This document shows positions 7,193-14,517 of a DNA stretch of 33,551 nt, one piece after another. This DNA is from an uncultured Oscillospiraceae bacterium (lineage in GTDB: Bacteria > Bacillota > Clostridia > Oscillospirales > Acutalibacteraceae). The position numbers and the translations under genes are program-made. The first letter of the stretch is position 1. Each line of letters opens with the position of its first letter. The stretch lies in assembly GCA_948471095.1 (NCBI GenBank), contig CAOKRG010000029.1, positions 1 through 33,551 of the forward strand, read 5' to 3'. The notes beneath the pieces were generated by a model. That model saw only the letters and a program-made list of their open reading frames with translations. It did no database searches and was not told the DNA's origin.

Positions 7193-7910
7193 ATGCCTTG
7201 CTGGCCGCTAAAAGGGCCTTCACTTCCTCCTTGGTCAGCTCCCGCCAATGGCCTTGGGGCAGCATGGAGAGCCGCACCGGGCCCACCGCCGTGCGCTTGA
7301 GCCGGGCCACCTCCAGGCCCAGGGCCTCGCACATTTTGCGGATCTCCCGGTTGCGCCCCTCGTAGAGGACGATTTCCACCACGGCCCGGCCCTGCTGCTG
7401 TTCCAGCACCCGGGCTTTGGCCGGAGCGGTCATTTTGCCGTCGATGAGGATTCCTGTGCTGATTTGTACCAGCTGGTCCTCGTTGATTCCAGGCCGCAGC
7501 GTCACCCGGTAGGTTTTCGCCACATGGGACTTGGGATGGGCGATGGCGTTGGCAAAGGCTCCGTCGTTGGTCATAATGAGCAGGCCCTCCGAGTCCTTGT
7601 CCAGCCGCCCCACCGGGTATACCCGGCCGGGAACGTCCTCCACCAGCTGGGCCACGCAGCGCCGCCCCCGCTCGTCCTCCATGGTGGTGACAAAGCCCCG
7701 GGGCTTGTGCAGGGCCAGGTAGAGCTTCCCGTTCTCCAGACGCAGGCGCTGGCCGTCCAGGGCGACCACGTCCTTCTGGGGGTCCGCGCTGTCGCCCAGC
7801 TTAACGGGGCGGCCGTTGACCGTGACCCGCCCCTGCAAAATCAACCGCTCCGCCTTGCGCCGGGAGGCCGCGCCCGCCTGGGCCAGGATTTTCTGCACTC
7901 TGCACTTCAT
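7191..7910 (-). CDS. rluB: Pseudouridine synthase, RsuA/RluB/RluE/RluF family
   Basis: 239 aa. It isomerises a uridine of rRNA to pseudouridine. The N-terminal S4 RNA-binding domain (VQKILAQAGAASRRKAERLI through GRVTVNGRPV) is followed by the catalytic domain with GRLDKDSEGLLIMTNDG, the catalytic Asp being residue 104. NREIRKMCEALG and VARLKRTAVGPV near the end are typical of the family. RluB, which acts on 23S rRNA, is the usual Firmicute assignment downstream of scpAB, but the exact target is inferred. I chose ATG 7908-7910; an upstream ATG is out of frame, and a GTG four codons further in is an alternative. It is probably the last gene of the scpAB block, but the element at 7942-8181 separates it from the carboxypeptidase gene. 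Confidence 0.88.
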   Translation of the reverse strand: MKCRVQKILAQAGAASRRKAERLILQGRVTVNGRPVKLGDSADPQKDVVALDGQRLRLENGKLYLALHKPRGFVTTMEDERGRRCVAQLVEDVPGRVYPVGRLDKDSEGLLIMTNDGAFANAIAHPKSHVAKTYRVTLRPGINEDQLVQISTGILIDGKMTAPAKARVLEQQQGRAVVEIVLYEGRNREIRKMCEALGLEVARLKRTAVGPVRLSMLPQGHWRELTKEEVKALLAASKA

Positions 7911-7941
7911 ATGATTTTGACATCCTTTCTGTGAGGGCCTA

Positions 7942-8181
7942 TTATTGGGAGTGTCCAAGCGCGTATAGTTAAAGAAAAAGTTTGGTTAGTGAGCCATTAA
8001 AAGTTTCGTCCTTCTCGACTGCCGTCTCGGTCGGCGCTAAACGGTCGCCACTGGCGACCAGCGCCCTTTTCAAGAGGTGGACGAGTTATCCAAAGGATAA
8101 CTCGTGGGTTCTTAGGGGACTTCGCGAAGCGAACGTCATGAGCCCCTAAGCCGCCGGAGGCCAATTAACACTCCCCAATAA
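7942..8181. repeat. Mosaic repeat element, copy B (240 bp)
   Basis: Bounded by TTATTGGGAGTGT (7942-7954) and ACACTCCCCAATAA (8168-8181), which are near-perfect inverted repeats. Contains a 21-nt box (8014-8034) shared at 19 of 21 positions with copy C. A two-tier hairpin follows: GGCGCT (8033-8038)/AGCGCC (8060-8065) enclosing GGTCGCCA (8043-8050)/TGGCGACC (8052-8059). Next come ACGAGTTATCC (8081-8091)/GGATAACTCGT (8095-8105) and CTTAGGGG (8111-8118)/CCCCTAAG (8143-8150) enclosing TTCGC/GCGAA. It fills most of the 297-bp gap between rluB and the carboxypeptidase gene, and no protein gene is supported. Confidence 0.85.
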
Positions 8182-8207
8182 CCGCGCCCCTCGGCCCCTC
8201 CTATTCT

Positions 8208-9374
8208 CTATGCCTGGGGCAGCTCCCCCGCGAACCATCCGGTAATCCGATTCCACAGATTCTCCCAAAATCCCGGCTCCGGCGGCGGGGCGGAAACAGC
8301 CTCTCCGGCGTAGATGGGCACGGAAAACAGGGTTTCGCCGTCCACCTGGTACAACACCCGGCCCACCGGCTGGCCCGCCTCCACGGGCGCGTAGAGAAAG
8401 CGGGGGAGAAGCACCTCTCTGGACACGCTCTGGGCCTGCGCCTTGGGCAGCGTCATTTTGATGCCCTCCCCAGCCCGCAGAGGCGCGGCGTCCGCCGTGC
8501 CGCCAGCCACGGGCAGGCTTTCCGGCAGCTCCCCGCCGGTCAGGTCCACGGTCGCCGCCTGGTCAAAGCCATAGTCGAATAGGGCCATGTGGTCGTCCCA
8601 GTCGTCCGGGGCGTTCAGGGTAACGGCAATCAAGGTGGTGCCGTCCCGCCGGGCGGCGGAGACCAGGCAGCGGCCCGCCTTCTTGGTGAAGCCGGTCTTT
8701 ACGCCGATGCATCCCTCGTAAAGCCGGAGGAGCTTGTTGTGGTTGGCATAGCTCACCTTATGGGCCGGTTCCAAAAACTCCACCTGCCGGACCGGGCTGG
8801 CGGCAATGTCCGCGAAAGCGGGGCAGTCCAGGGCCTCCCGGGCCAGCAGGGCCATGTCGTAGGCGGTAGAGTAGTGCTCCTCGTCGTCCAAGCCGGAGGG
8901 GGTGACAAAGTGGGTCTCCTCCATGCCGGCCTCCGCCGCCCGGTCGTTCATCCGCTGGGCGAAGGCCTCCTGGCTTCCGTCCAGGAACAGCGCCGCCGCG
9001 TTGGCCGCGTCGTTGCCGGAGGCCAGCAGCATGCCCGCCGTCAGGTTGGACAGCGTCAGCCGGTCCCCGGCCCGCAGGCCCATGGAGGACCCCTCCACCC
9101 GCACCATCTCTTCGGTCACGGTCAAAGCCAGGTCGCCGGACCGCTCCGCCTCTTCCAGGGTGAGAAGGGCGGTCATAATCTTCGTGGTGCTGGCCATTGC
9201 CATCTGCCGGTGGGCGTCCTTTTCAAACAGGACGCTTCCATCGTCCCCGGAAATGAGCACAGCGCTCTGAGCGGAGACTCCGGGAGCCTCCGCCGCCCGT
9301 GCGGAGCGCGCCGGAACAGCCAGCACCGCCAGCGCGCACAGCGCAATCATAAAAATTTTCCCAATTCTTTTCAA
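8208..9374 (-). CDS. dacF: D-alanyl-D-alanine carboxypeptidase (DacF/PBP5-like, peptidase S11)
   Basis: 388 aa. It trims the terminal D-Ala of peptidoglycan pentapeptides outside the membrane. A signal peptide (residues 1 to about 27, ending ARA-AE) is followed by the penicillin-binding domain with S62-T-T-K65, S119-G-N and K226-T-G. After about residue 270 comes a PBP5-type beta domain, and a short C-terminal stretch FWENLWNRITGWFAGEL resembles the amphipathic membrane anchor of PBP5. The start is a TTG (9372-9374) with AAGGCGG 10 nt upstream; an internal ATG at codon 9 would shorten the signal peptide. DacF is sporulation-linked in Bacillus, and its place beside gerW fits, but a vegetative DacA role is equally possible. 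Confidence 0.9.
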   Translation of the reverse strand: MKRIGKIFMIALCALAVLAVPARSARAAEAPGVSAQSAVLISGDDGSVLFEKDAHRQMAMASTTKIMTALLTLEEAERSGDLALTVTEEMVRVEGSSMGLRAGDRLTLSNLTAGMLLASGNDAANAAALFLDGSQEAFAQRMNDRAAEAGMEETHFVTPSGLDDEEHYSTAYDMALLAREALDCPAFADIAASPVRQVEFLEPAHKVSYANHNKLLRLYEGCIGVKTGFTKKAGRCLVSAARRDGTTLIAVTLNAPDDWDDHMALFDYGFDQAATVDLTGGELPESLPVAGGTADAAPLRAGEGIKMTLPKAQAQSVSREVLLPRFLYAPVEAGQPVGRVLYQVDGETLFSVPIYAGEAVSAPPPEPGFWENLWNRITGWFAGELPQA

Positions 9375-9428
9375 TCCGCTTCACCCGCCTTGGTCCATAC
9401 ATATGCGGACAGGCGGCGCGATATGCGG

Positions 9429-9893
9429 TCAGGGCTCCTTGGGGGAGGGGGGAGCGTCCAGGCTTTCCACCATGGCGGCTTCCGGCACAGGCTCCTGGGG
9501 GGCGGGCTCTTCCGCCTCCTCCTTGCCTCGCTTCAAAAAGCCCTGAAGCATGTCCACAATGTCCGGGATTTTTTCCAGGGCCCGGTCTACCGGGCTGAAA
9601 TAGGGCTCGATCTGGATGACCCGCACATTACCGTTGCTGATGGAGAGAAAGGCCACCGGGCTGACGGTAATTCCGGCCCCGCTGCCTCCGGCAAAGAGCC
9701 CGGCCGCCGGCTGGGCCTTGGAGGGCAGGTCGCTTCCTCCGGCGGCAAAGCCGTAGTTGATCCGGGAGATGGGGATAATGGTGGTACCGTCCGGGGTGGT
9801 GACGGGCTCGCCCACCACGGTGTTTACATCCACCATCTGCTTGATCTTTTCCATGCTGGCCCCTAAAATCTCGTTGACTTTGTTTTGGCTCAT
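9429..9893 (-). CDS. ytfJ: GerW (YtfJ) family sporulation protein
   Basis: 154 aa. Recognised from NEILGASMEKIKQMVDVNTVVGEP, then TPDGTTIIPISRINYGFAAGG, a Gly-rich GLFAGGSGAGITVSPVAFL, and GNVRVIQIEP. In Bacillus subtilis YtfJ/GerW is made in the forespore and is needed for germination with some germinants. The acidic, Pro-rich C-terminal tail (EEAEEPAPQEPVPEAAM) is probably disordered. The ATG at 9891-9893 has AAAGGA about 9 nt upstream; a longer open frame upstream runs into the repeat region and is not coding. In the scpA-scpB-DUF2953-gerW order seen in other Clostridia it follows DUF2953; here repeats of about 500 bp lie between. Confidence 0.9.
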   Translation of the reverse strand: MSQNKVNEILGASMEKIKQMVDVNTVVGEPVTTPDGTTIIPISRINYGFAAGGSDLPSKAQPAAGLFAGGSGAGITVSPVAFLSISNGNVRVIQIEPYFSPVDRALEKIPDIVDMLQGFLKRGKEEAEEPAPQEPVPEAAMVESLDAPPSPKEP

Positions 9894-9983
9894 GAAACAG
9901 CATCCTTTCCAAAAGAAATAAAGATAGGGTCTATAGCAAATCAACACAAAAATAGTTAGAAAATACGAAGCCCCAAAATGATC

Positions 9984-10267
9984 GGGAGTGTCCAAAGGAG
10001 GCATTTTTAATGGGAGTGTTACGGAGTGGGGTCTCGCCTGCCGGCTCGGTCGGTTCGCGGCATAGTCTGCTGTACTTGGCAGGCCAAGTACCCGGCAGAC
10101 GCTCACCCTCCGGCGGCCAAGTTCATCAAAGATGAACTTGCGGGACTCATGACATTGGCTTCGCCAAGTTCCCCTGAGAACCCCGCCACTTTTGAAAAAG
10201 TGGACAAAACTTTTACCACTGCGTTTAAGAAGCTTTCTCCATATAAAACGCGCGTTTGGGCACACCC
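9984..10267 (+). repeat. Mosaic repeat element, copy C (284 bp)
   Basis: Starts GGGAGTGTCC (9984-9993) with a second GGGAGTGTTA about 30 bp in, and ends GGGCACACCC (10258-10267). Contains the 21-nt box (10033-10053), then a two-tier hairpin GTCTGC (10065-10070)/GCAGAC (10095-10100) enclosing TACTTGGC (10073-10080)/GCCAAGTA (10083-10090). Further on are CAAGTTCATC/GATGAACTTG with an AAA loop (10118-10140), TTGGC-TTC-GCCAA (10155-10167) and CCACTTTT-GA-AAAAGTGG (10186-10203). It lies in the 600-bp gap between DUF2953 and gerW, which holds no gene I can support. Confidence 0.85.
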
Positions 10268-10271
10268 AAAC

Positions 10272-10492
10272 GATCCCCCAGCCCATTCCTCCCACCCAGT
10301 GCGGCAGTGTAAAAGTTTTTGAAGATTGGTAAGGAACTTTTTTCAAAAAGTTCCTTACCCCGCCGGAGGCCTCAAGCCGCCAAGCCCCAAAATGATCCCC
10401 AGCCCATTCCTCCCACCCAGCGCGGCAGCGTAAAAAGTTTTTGAAGATTGGTAAGGAACTTTTTTCAAAAAGTTCCTTACCCCGCCGGAGGC
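10272..10492. repeat. 99-bp direct duplication, each copy with a 15-bp perfect hairpin
   Basis: Two near-identical 99-bp units, 10272-10370 and 10394-10492, each carrying GGTAAGGAACTTTTT-TC-complement (10328-10359 and 10450-10481), a CCCGCCGGAGGC end and AGCCCATTCCTCCCACCCAG. The linker contains AAGCCCCAAAATGATC (10382-10397), also found at 9968-9983 just before copy C, so duplication copied an outer flank as well. The second unit ends 2 bp before the DUF2953 stop codon. Confidence 0.9.
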
Positions 10493-10494
10493 AC

Positions 10495-11115
10495 TCAGGT
10501 GATGCGCCGCAGCAGGGGAAGCCCGCGTACCAGAAGGGCCGCTCCGGCGGTCAGCAGGAAGACAGGCCGCAGGGAGAGGAAGGCGGAAAAATCCACCCGG
10601 TGCTCCGCCGCGCCGTAGTCCAGGTCCACGGTGACGCCCTTCTCCTTGCAGGGCATCCGAGCGAACAGCTCGCCGCAGCCGCCGTAAATCCCAGCCGAGG
10701 CCTGTCCATACAGCACCGCCGCAGCCGCCGCGTCCGTCCCGCCGCCGATGCACACGTACAGGTCGAACCGCCGGAGCTTTATATGCCGGAGCAGGTTGGA
10801 CGAAACCCGGCCTGCCAGCCGCAGCATCTCCCCAAAGGTCTCCAAAAAGCCGCCCAGGCCCTCCCGCTTAAACGCGGCCTTGACCCGGTCCCCGAAGCTG
10901 GGCCCGGCCTTTTTCTCCTTTTTTGGAGGCTTTTCCTGCTCCTGAGGCAAAGCCGGCTGCTCTTCCTCTTCCCCCGGCAACAGAGGGAGCCGGAACCACA
11001 GATACCGCAGCTCCAGCCCGAATTCCTCCCGAAAGCTCAGGCCGACGCCTACCGGGAAGAGCGTCAGCAAAAACAGGAGGAGCAGCAGCCCCAAAACGCA
11101 GTATAGCACGATCAT
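10495..11115 (-). CDS. DUF2953 domain-containing membrane protein
   Basis: 206 aa of unknown function. A single N-terminal membrane segment (about residues 2-22, VLYCVLGLLLLLFLLTLFPVGV) is followed by a short beta-type region (GLELRYLWFRLPLLP) and a charged, probably disordered Glu/Pro/Lys linker (residues about 48-72). Then comes the conserved DUF2953 part with RRFDLYVCIGGGTDAAAAAVLYGQA and VDLDYGAAEHRVDFSAFLSLRP, and a final hydrophobic segment. Proteins of this type commonly sit between scpB and ytfJ in Clostridia, so a role in sporulation or envelope is suspected. The ATG at 11113-11115 has GGAGG about 11 nt upstream. The stop codon almost touches the 99-bp repeat. Confidence 0.82.
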   Translation of the reverse strand: MIVLYCVLGLLLLLFLLTLFPVGVGLSFREEFGLELRYLWFRLPLLPGEEEEQPALPQEQEKPPKKEKKAGPSFGDRVKAAFKREGLGGFLETFGEMLRLAGRVSSNLLRHIKLRRFDLYVCIGGGTDAAAAAVLYGQASAGIYGGCGELFARMPCKEKGVTVDLDYGAAEHRVDFSAFLSLRPVFLLTAGAALLVRGLPLLRRIT

Positions 11116-11133
11116 AGCCGCCGGGCCTCCTCC

Positions 11134-11727
11134 CTAAAAACTGGTCTGGTCCCGCTCCGTGTATTCCCCCGGAGGCTCCTCCCCGCCGCTGTCGGGCTCT
11201 TCCTCTGAGCCGTCCCCGCTGGGCGGAGGGGGGAGCTGGTCAATGGATTGCAGCTGAAAACAGCGCAGAAAGTTCTCCGTGGTGCCATAGAGCAGCGGCC
11301 GTCCGGGCAGCTCCAGGCGGCCCCGCTCCTCTAAAAGCCCTTTCTGGACCAGGCTTCCCACCACGCCGGAGCAGTCCACGCCCCGGACCTGTTCTACAAA
11401 GGCCTTGGTCACGGGCTGGTTGTAGGCCACCACGGCCAGCACCTCCATGGCGGCCTGGGAAAGGGGGGTGTTCCGCTTTAGGTCCAAAGCCGCCCGTACC
11501 GGCTCGATAAAGGCCGGGTTGGTACAGAACTGGGCGCTGTCTCCCAGCAGCAGCAGGTGCACGCCGCTTTCGGGTTTGTTGTATTTTTTTTGCAGGCCGG
11601 CGGCTATCTCCTCCACCGCGTAAGTCCGGATCCCCAGCACCTGGGCGATCCGGTCCAGGGCCACGGGCTCCCCGCTGGCAAAGAGGATGGCCTCGGCCTT
11701 GCCCGTCAATTCTTCTATGTTGCTCAT
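11134..11727 (-). CDS. scpB: Segregation and condensation protein B
   Basis: 197 aa. ScpB forms the SMC-ScpA-ScpB condensin that compacts and separates chromosomes. Two winged-helix domains are expected; the N-terminal EELTGKAEAILFASGEPVALDRIAQVLG and the second-domain LSQAAMEVLAVVAYNQPVTKAFVEQVRGVD are typical, followed by KGLLEERGRLELPGRPLLYGTTENFLRCF. The C-terminal 35 residues are Pro/Glu/Ser-rich and probably disordered. The start ATG overlaps the scpA stop (ATGA, 11724-11727), so translation is coupled, fitting the fixed stoichiometry of the complex. A longer open frame upstream lies inside scpA and is rejected. Confidence 0.95.
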   Translation of the reverse strand: MSNIEELTGKAEAILFASGEPVALDRIAQVLGIRTYAVEEIAAGLQKKYNKPESGVHLLLLGDSAQFCTNPAFIEPVRAALDLKRNTPLSQAAMEVLAVVAYNQPVTKAFVEQVRGVDCSGVVGSLVQKGLLEERGRLELPGRPLLYGTTENFLRCFQLQSIDQLPPPPSGDGSEEEPDSGGEEPPGEYTERDQTSF

Positions 11728-12452
11728 GCCTCTTCCTTCACTTCCGCTCGATTCCTTTCCAGCAGCTCCACCTGGCAGAACCTGCCTTCTCCTTCCACCC
11801 GGATGCGCCGCTTTTTCACCAGCTCCAGCACCGCCAAAAACAGAGCCACCCGGGCGGAGCGGTCCTCCTTTTCCGCGAAAAGGGCCAGGTAGGCGATGCT
11901 GCCGCGCCGCCAAAGCCGGCGCAGCACATACACGGTCTGGCTGGCAACGGACACGATGTGGGTGGCCACCAGGGCGGAAAAGTTTTCCGGTTTGGGGGGC
12001 AGCAGGCTTTTACCCTTGCCCCAGGCGGCGCGCAGGGCTTGGCACAGCTCCAGGGGATGGTGCAGGCGCTTATAGGTGTAGTCCGCCGGAAGCTCCTGGG
12101 CGGGCCGGGTCACCGTGTCGAAAGCAGCCTGTTCCCGCAGCCGCTGGGCCGCCAGCTTGCACTGCTGATACTCGATCAGCAGCCCGGCCAGCTCCAGGCG
12201 GGGGTCCTCCTCTTCCTCCTGGCGGGGGAGGAGGGAGGCGGTCTTGATCAGCACCAGCCGCGCGGCCATGGCGAGGAATTCGCTGGCCACGTCCATGTCC
12301 GCCTCCCGCATCAGGTCGATCTGCTCCAGATACTGCTCCAGCAGCTCCGCGATGGGGATGTCGTAGATGTCGATCTTATTCTTCGCCACCAAGGCCAGCA
12401 GCAGGTCCAGGGGCCCCTCGAAGACCTCCAGCTTATATTGCAGCTTATCCAT
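11724..12452 (-). CDS. scpA: Segregation and condensation protein A (kleisin)
   Basis: 242 aa. ScpA is the kleisin that bridges SMC heads and binds ScpB. The N-terminus KLEVFEGPLDLLLALVAKNKIDIYDIPIAELLEQYLEQI is diagnostic, as is ASEFLAMAARLVLIKTASLLP, with the acidic EEEEDPR stretch after it. The C-terminal winged-helix part (VALFLAVLELVKKRRIRVEGEGRF) binds SMC. The ATG at 12450-12452 directly follows the stop of the M50 peptidase gene (TGA-ATG), with GGAG about 8 nt upstream; it overlaps scpB by 4 nt. All three genes are therefore tightly coupled in one transcript. Confidence 0.96.
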   Translation of the reverse strand: MDKLQYKLEVFEGPLDLLLALVAKNKIDIYDIPIAELLEQYLEQIDLMREADMDVASEFLAMAARLVLIKTASLLPRQEEEEDPRLELAGLLIEYQQCKLAAQRLREQAAFDTVTRPAQELPADYTYKRLHHPLELCQALRAAWGKGKSLLPPKPENFSALVATHIVSVASQTVYVLRRLWRRGSIAYLALFAEKEDRSARVALFLAVLELVKKRRIRVEGEGRFCQVELLERNRAEVKEEA

Positions 12453-13157
12453 TCACAGGACTCCGAACAGCCGGAAGGGCAGCCCGGCCAGCCAGAACAG
12501 GACCCGGGACATGGCGTTTTCCACCAGGGCCAGGGGCACGGAGAAGACCCCGGAGATCAGCAGCACAAACATGACCATCACAAAAATATTTTGATACCGG
12601 TAATAGGTGGAAAGGGCCCGGTCGCTGAGAAAAGCCCCTAAGATGCGGGAGCCGTCCAAAGGGGGGATGGGCAGCAGGTTAAAAGCCGCCAGGCCGATGT
12701 TGACCAGCACGTAAAAATTCAACACGGAATAGAGGAACTGGGTTACGCCGTTGACCCCGCCGCCGGTGAGAAAAGCCCGCATGGCCTGCATCACCAAGGC
12801 GCCCGCCAAACCGGCCAGCAGGTTGGAGACCGGCCCGGCCAGGGCCACAATGGCCATGTCCCGCTTGGGCTTTTTGAAATACCGGGGGTCCACCGGCACG
12901 GGCTTTGCCCAGCCAAACCCAAAGAGGAACAGCCACACCGTGCCAACGGGGTCCACGCTGGCCAGGGGGTTGAGGGTCAGGCGGCGTTCCAGCCGGGCGG
13001 TGGGGTCGCCCAGCTTGCCTGCCACCCAGCCGTGGGCGTATTCGTGCAGGGGCAGAATGCACAGAATGACAAAGACAATGGCCAGCACCTGGGCCGTCAC
13101 CTGCGCGAGGTCCACAGGCTGCCCGGCCAGGATGGTCCGAATGACGCTGAAAAACAT
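12453..13157 (-). CDS. Site-2 protease family (M50) membrane metallopeptidase
   Basis: 234 aa, multi-pass membrane protein. The zinc-binding motif H38-E39-Y-A-H42 lies in the first helix region (ILPLHEYAHGWVA) and the third ligand in PPLDGSR (Asp168), as in the SpoIVFB/Rip-type group. Hydrophobic stretches near residues 20-45, 80-105, 130-150 and 185-205 are predicted membrane helices. The substrate is unknown: related proteins cut anti-sigma factors or pro-sigma factors, but this short form without PDZ or CBS domains is widespread next to scpAB. The ATG at 13155-13157 follows AAGGAAGG by 7 nt. It is the first gene of the block that runs towards rluB. Confidence 0.9.
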   Translation of the reverse strand: MFFSVIRTILAGQPVDLAQVTAQVLAIVFVILCILPLHEYAHGWVAGKLGDPTARLERRLTLNPLASVDPVGTVWLFLFGFGWAKPVPVDPRYFKKPKRDMAIVALAGPVSNLLAGLAGALVMQAMRAFLTGGGVNGVTQFLYSVLNFYVLVNIGLAAFNLLPIPPLDGSRILGAFLSDRALSTYYRYQNIFVMVMFVLLISGVFSVPLALVENAMSRVLFWLAGLPFRLFGVL

Positions 13158-13225
13158 AAAATAACCTTCCTTTTTCCAGAGTGAGAGGGGGCGTTTTCCC
13201 GGCGCGGCCGCACCGTTACCCATGG

Positions 13226-13254
13226 ATTATAACCTATTTTTGGAGAAAACACAA
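13226..13254 (-). promoter_or_regulatory. Sigma-A promoter of the M50-scpA-scpB block
   Basis: Minus strand: TTGTGT (13249-13254), 17-nt spacer, TATAAT (13226-13231). It is divergent from the rpmB promoter, with 17 bp between the two -35 boxes. Confidence 0.7.
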
Positions 13255-13271
13255 TTCTTTTCAAAAAAAAC

Positions 13272-13300
13272 TTGCATTTCCGCCCCGTATCTGGTATAAT
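13272..13300 (+). promoter_or_regulatory. Sigma-A promoter of rpmB
   Basis: TTGCAT (13272-13277), 17-nt spacer, extended -10 TGGTATAAT with TATAAT at 13295-13300. The leader is about 40 nt and ends in the strong ribosome site AAAGGAGGTG. Confidence 0.8.
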
Positions 13301-13348
13301 CCTTATTGTTGCAAACAAGACAAGCCCTTACTTAAAGGAGGTGCAGTT

Positions 13349-13537
13349 ATGGCAAAATGTGATTTCTGCGGCAAGGGCGTTTCCTTCGGCTGCAAGGTTT
13401 CCCACTCTATGCGGCATTCCAACCGGACCTGGAAGCCCAACATCCGCCGTGTCAAGGCGATCGTTGACGGGACCCCCAAGCGCGTATACGCCTGCACCCG
13501 CTGCCTGCGTTCCGGCAAGGTGACGCGGGCCATCTAA
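13349..13537 (+). CDS. rpmB: 50S ribosomal protein L28, zinc-ribbon form
   Basis: 62 aa. Component of the large ribosomal subunit. MAKCDFCGKGVSFGCKVSHS and RTWKPNIRRVKA are characteristic. Two Cys pairs, C4-x-x-C7 and C49-x-x-C52, mark the zinc-binding paralogue; many bacteria carry a Cys-free form that replaces it when zinc is scarce, under Zur control. No Zur-type site is evident here, as expected for the zinc-containing copy. The start is set by AAAGGAGG 7-8 nt upstream. It is a single gene with its own promoter and terminator. Confidence 0.97.
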   Translation: MAKCDFCGKGVSFGCKVSHSMRHSNRTWKPNIRRVKAIVDGTPKRVYACTRCLRSGKVTRAI

Positions 13538-13571
13538 AAAAGACCGCCGCGCAAACCAGTTCGAGACGAGC

Positions 13572-13614
13572 CAGGGCTTTTCTTCGTTGAAGAATAGCCC
13601 TGTTTCTGTTTTTT
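13572..13614 (+). terminator. Terminator of rpmB
   Basis: CAGGGCT-T-TTCTTC, 3-nt loop, GAAGAA-T-AGCCCTG (13572-13602), followed by TTTCTGTTTTTT. One internal T-T mismatch. The converging mscS stop is at 13623, so it may slow both strands. Confidence 0.85.
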
Positions 13615-13622
13615 ACCGGCCT

Positions 13623-14438
13623 TCACCGGTCCATGTGCACGTCCAGCTGGGGGAAGGGAATCCGAATCCCCGCCTGGTCGAAGGCCAGCTTCACCGCCTC
13701 CTGCATGGCAAAGTACAGGTTCCAGTACTCCTCCTGCCTGCACCACAGCTTCATCACCAGCGTGACCGAGCTGTCCTTCAGTTCGCCCACGGCGATGACG
13801 GGGGCGGGGTCTTCCAGAACCCGCTCGTCCTTTTTGACCAGCCGGGCCAGAATGGCCTTGGCGGCCTGCAGGTCCGCGTCATAGGCCACCCCATAGCTCA
13901 GGTCCAGCCGCCGGGTGCCGTTGCTGGTAAAGTTGACCACCACGTCGCCGGTAATCTTGGAGTTGGGCACAATTACTTCCTTGTTGTCAAAGGTCGCCAA
14001 AACGGTGTAGAGAATCTCAATGCGCTTCACGGTCCCCTCATAGCCGCCGAAGGACAGGTAATCGCCCATCTTAAAGGGCTTGGTAAAGAGGATCTGCACC
14101 CCGCTGACAAAGTTGGATAAGCTGCCCTGCAGGGCAAAGCTGGCGGTCAGCCCCGCCGCGCCCAAAGCCGCCACCAGCGAGGTGATGTTGATCTCCAGCT
14201 GGGCAACGGCGCTGACCGCGGAGACCAGCAGCACCAGCGCCCTGGCCATGGAGCCCACAAAGCCGGCCGCCAGCGGATCGCCGTGGGCCCGCTTCACCGC
14301 CCGTTTGGTCAGGCGCGCGGCCAGCTTTGCCAGCTGCCAGCCCGCGAAGAAGATCAGCCCCGCCAAAAGCAGGTTTCCGCCAAAGTGGAGCAGCCAGGCC
14401 ATGAGCCGGTCCGCCATGTCTTTCAGATCCAGACGCAA
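13623..14438 (-). CDS. mscS: Small-conductance mechanosensitive channel, MscS family
   Basis: 271 aa, close to E. coli MscS. It releases solutes on hypo-osmotic shock. Three N-terminal membrane helices are visible at about residues 13-33, 58-78 and 84-112. The third is the pore-lining Gly/Ala-rich helix LVAALGAAGLTASFALQGSLSNFVSGVQIL, followed by TKPFKMGDYL and YEGTVKRIEILYTVL of the beta domain and IVPNSKI, all typical. The C-terminal alpha/beta domain ends FPQLDVHMDR. The start is TTG at 14436-14438, with GGAGG (14447-14451) about 8 nt upstream. It is divergent from a small unknown gene, sharing a 79-bp region with a strong hairpin. Confidence 0.93.
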   Translation of the reverse strand: MRLDLKDMADRLMAWLLHFGGNLLLAGLIFFAGWQLAKLAARLTKRAVKRAHGDPLAAGFVGSMARALVLLVSAVSAVAQLEINITSLVAALGAAGLTASFALQGSLSNFVSGVQILFTKPFKMGDYLSFGGYEGTVKRIEILYTVLATFDNKEVIVPNSKITGDVVVNFTSNGTRRLDLSYGVAYDADLQAAKAILARLVKKDERVLEDPAPVIAVGELKDSSVTLVMKLWCRQEEYWNLYFAMQEAVKLAFDQAGIRIPFPQLDVHMDR

Positions 14439-14480
14439 AGGGAGGGCCTCCTTTTTTGAAAAAATTGCCGTTGCTAATCG

Positions 14481-14510
14481 CCCCCAGGCAGAGCAGAATA
14501 AGCCTGGGGG
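14481..14510. promoter_or_regulatory. 9-bp GC hairpin covering the ribosome site of the 65-aa gene
   Basis: CCCCCAGGC (14481-14489), 12-nt loop, GCCTGGGGG (14502-14510), a perfect stem. On the plus-strand transcript the right arm ends 7 nt before the ATG and includes the only purine-rich ribosome site (GGGGG), which would be hidden when folded. There is no T-run, so it is not an ordinary terminator. Confidence 0.6.
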
Positions 14511-14517
14511 TGATCTT

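Noticed and set aside
8589-9866. Plus-strand open frame of about 425 codons opposite the carboxypeptidase and gerW
   Set aside because: Runs antisense across two recognised genes and their intergenic gap; composition is that of a GC shadow.
10026-10753. Short open frames inside the repeats between DUF2953 and gerW
   Set aside because: They run through hairpins and direct duplications and have no ribosome sites or family resemblance.
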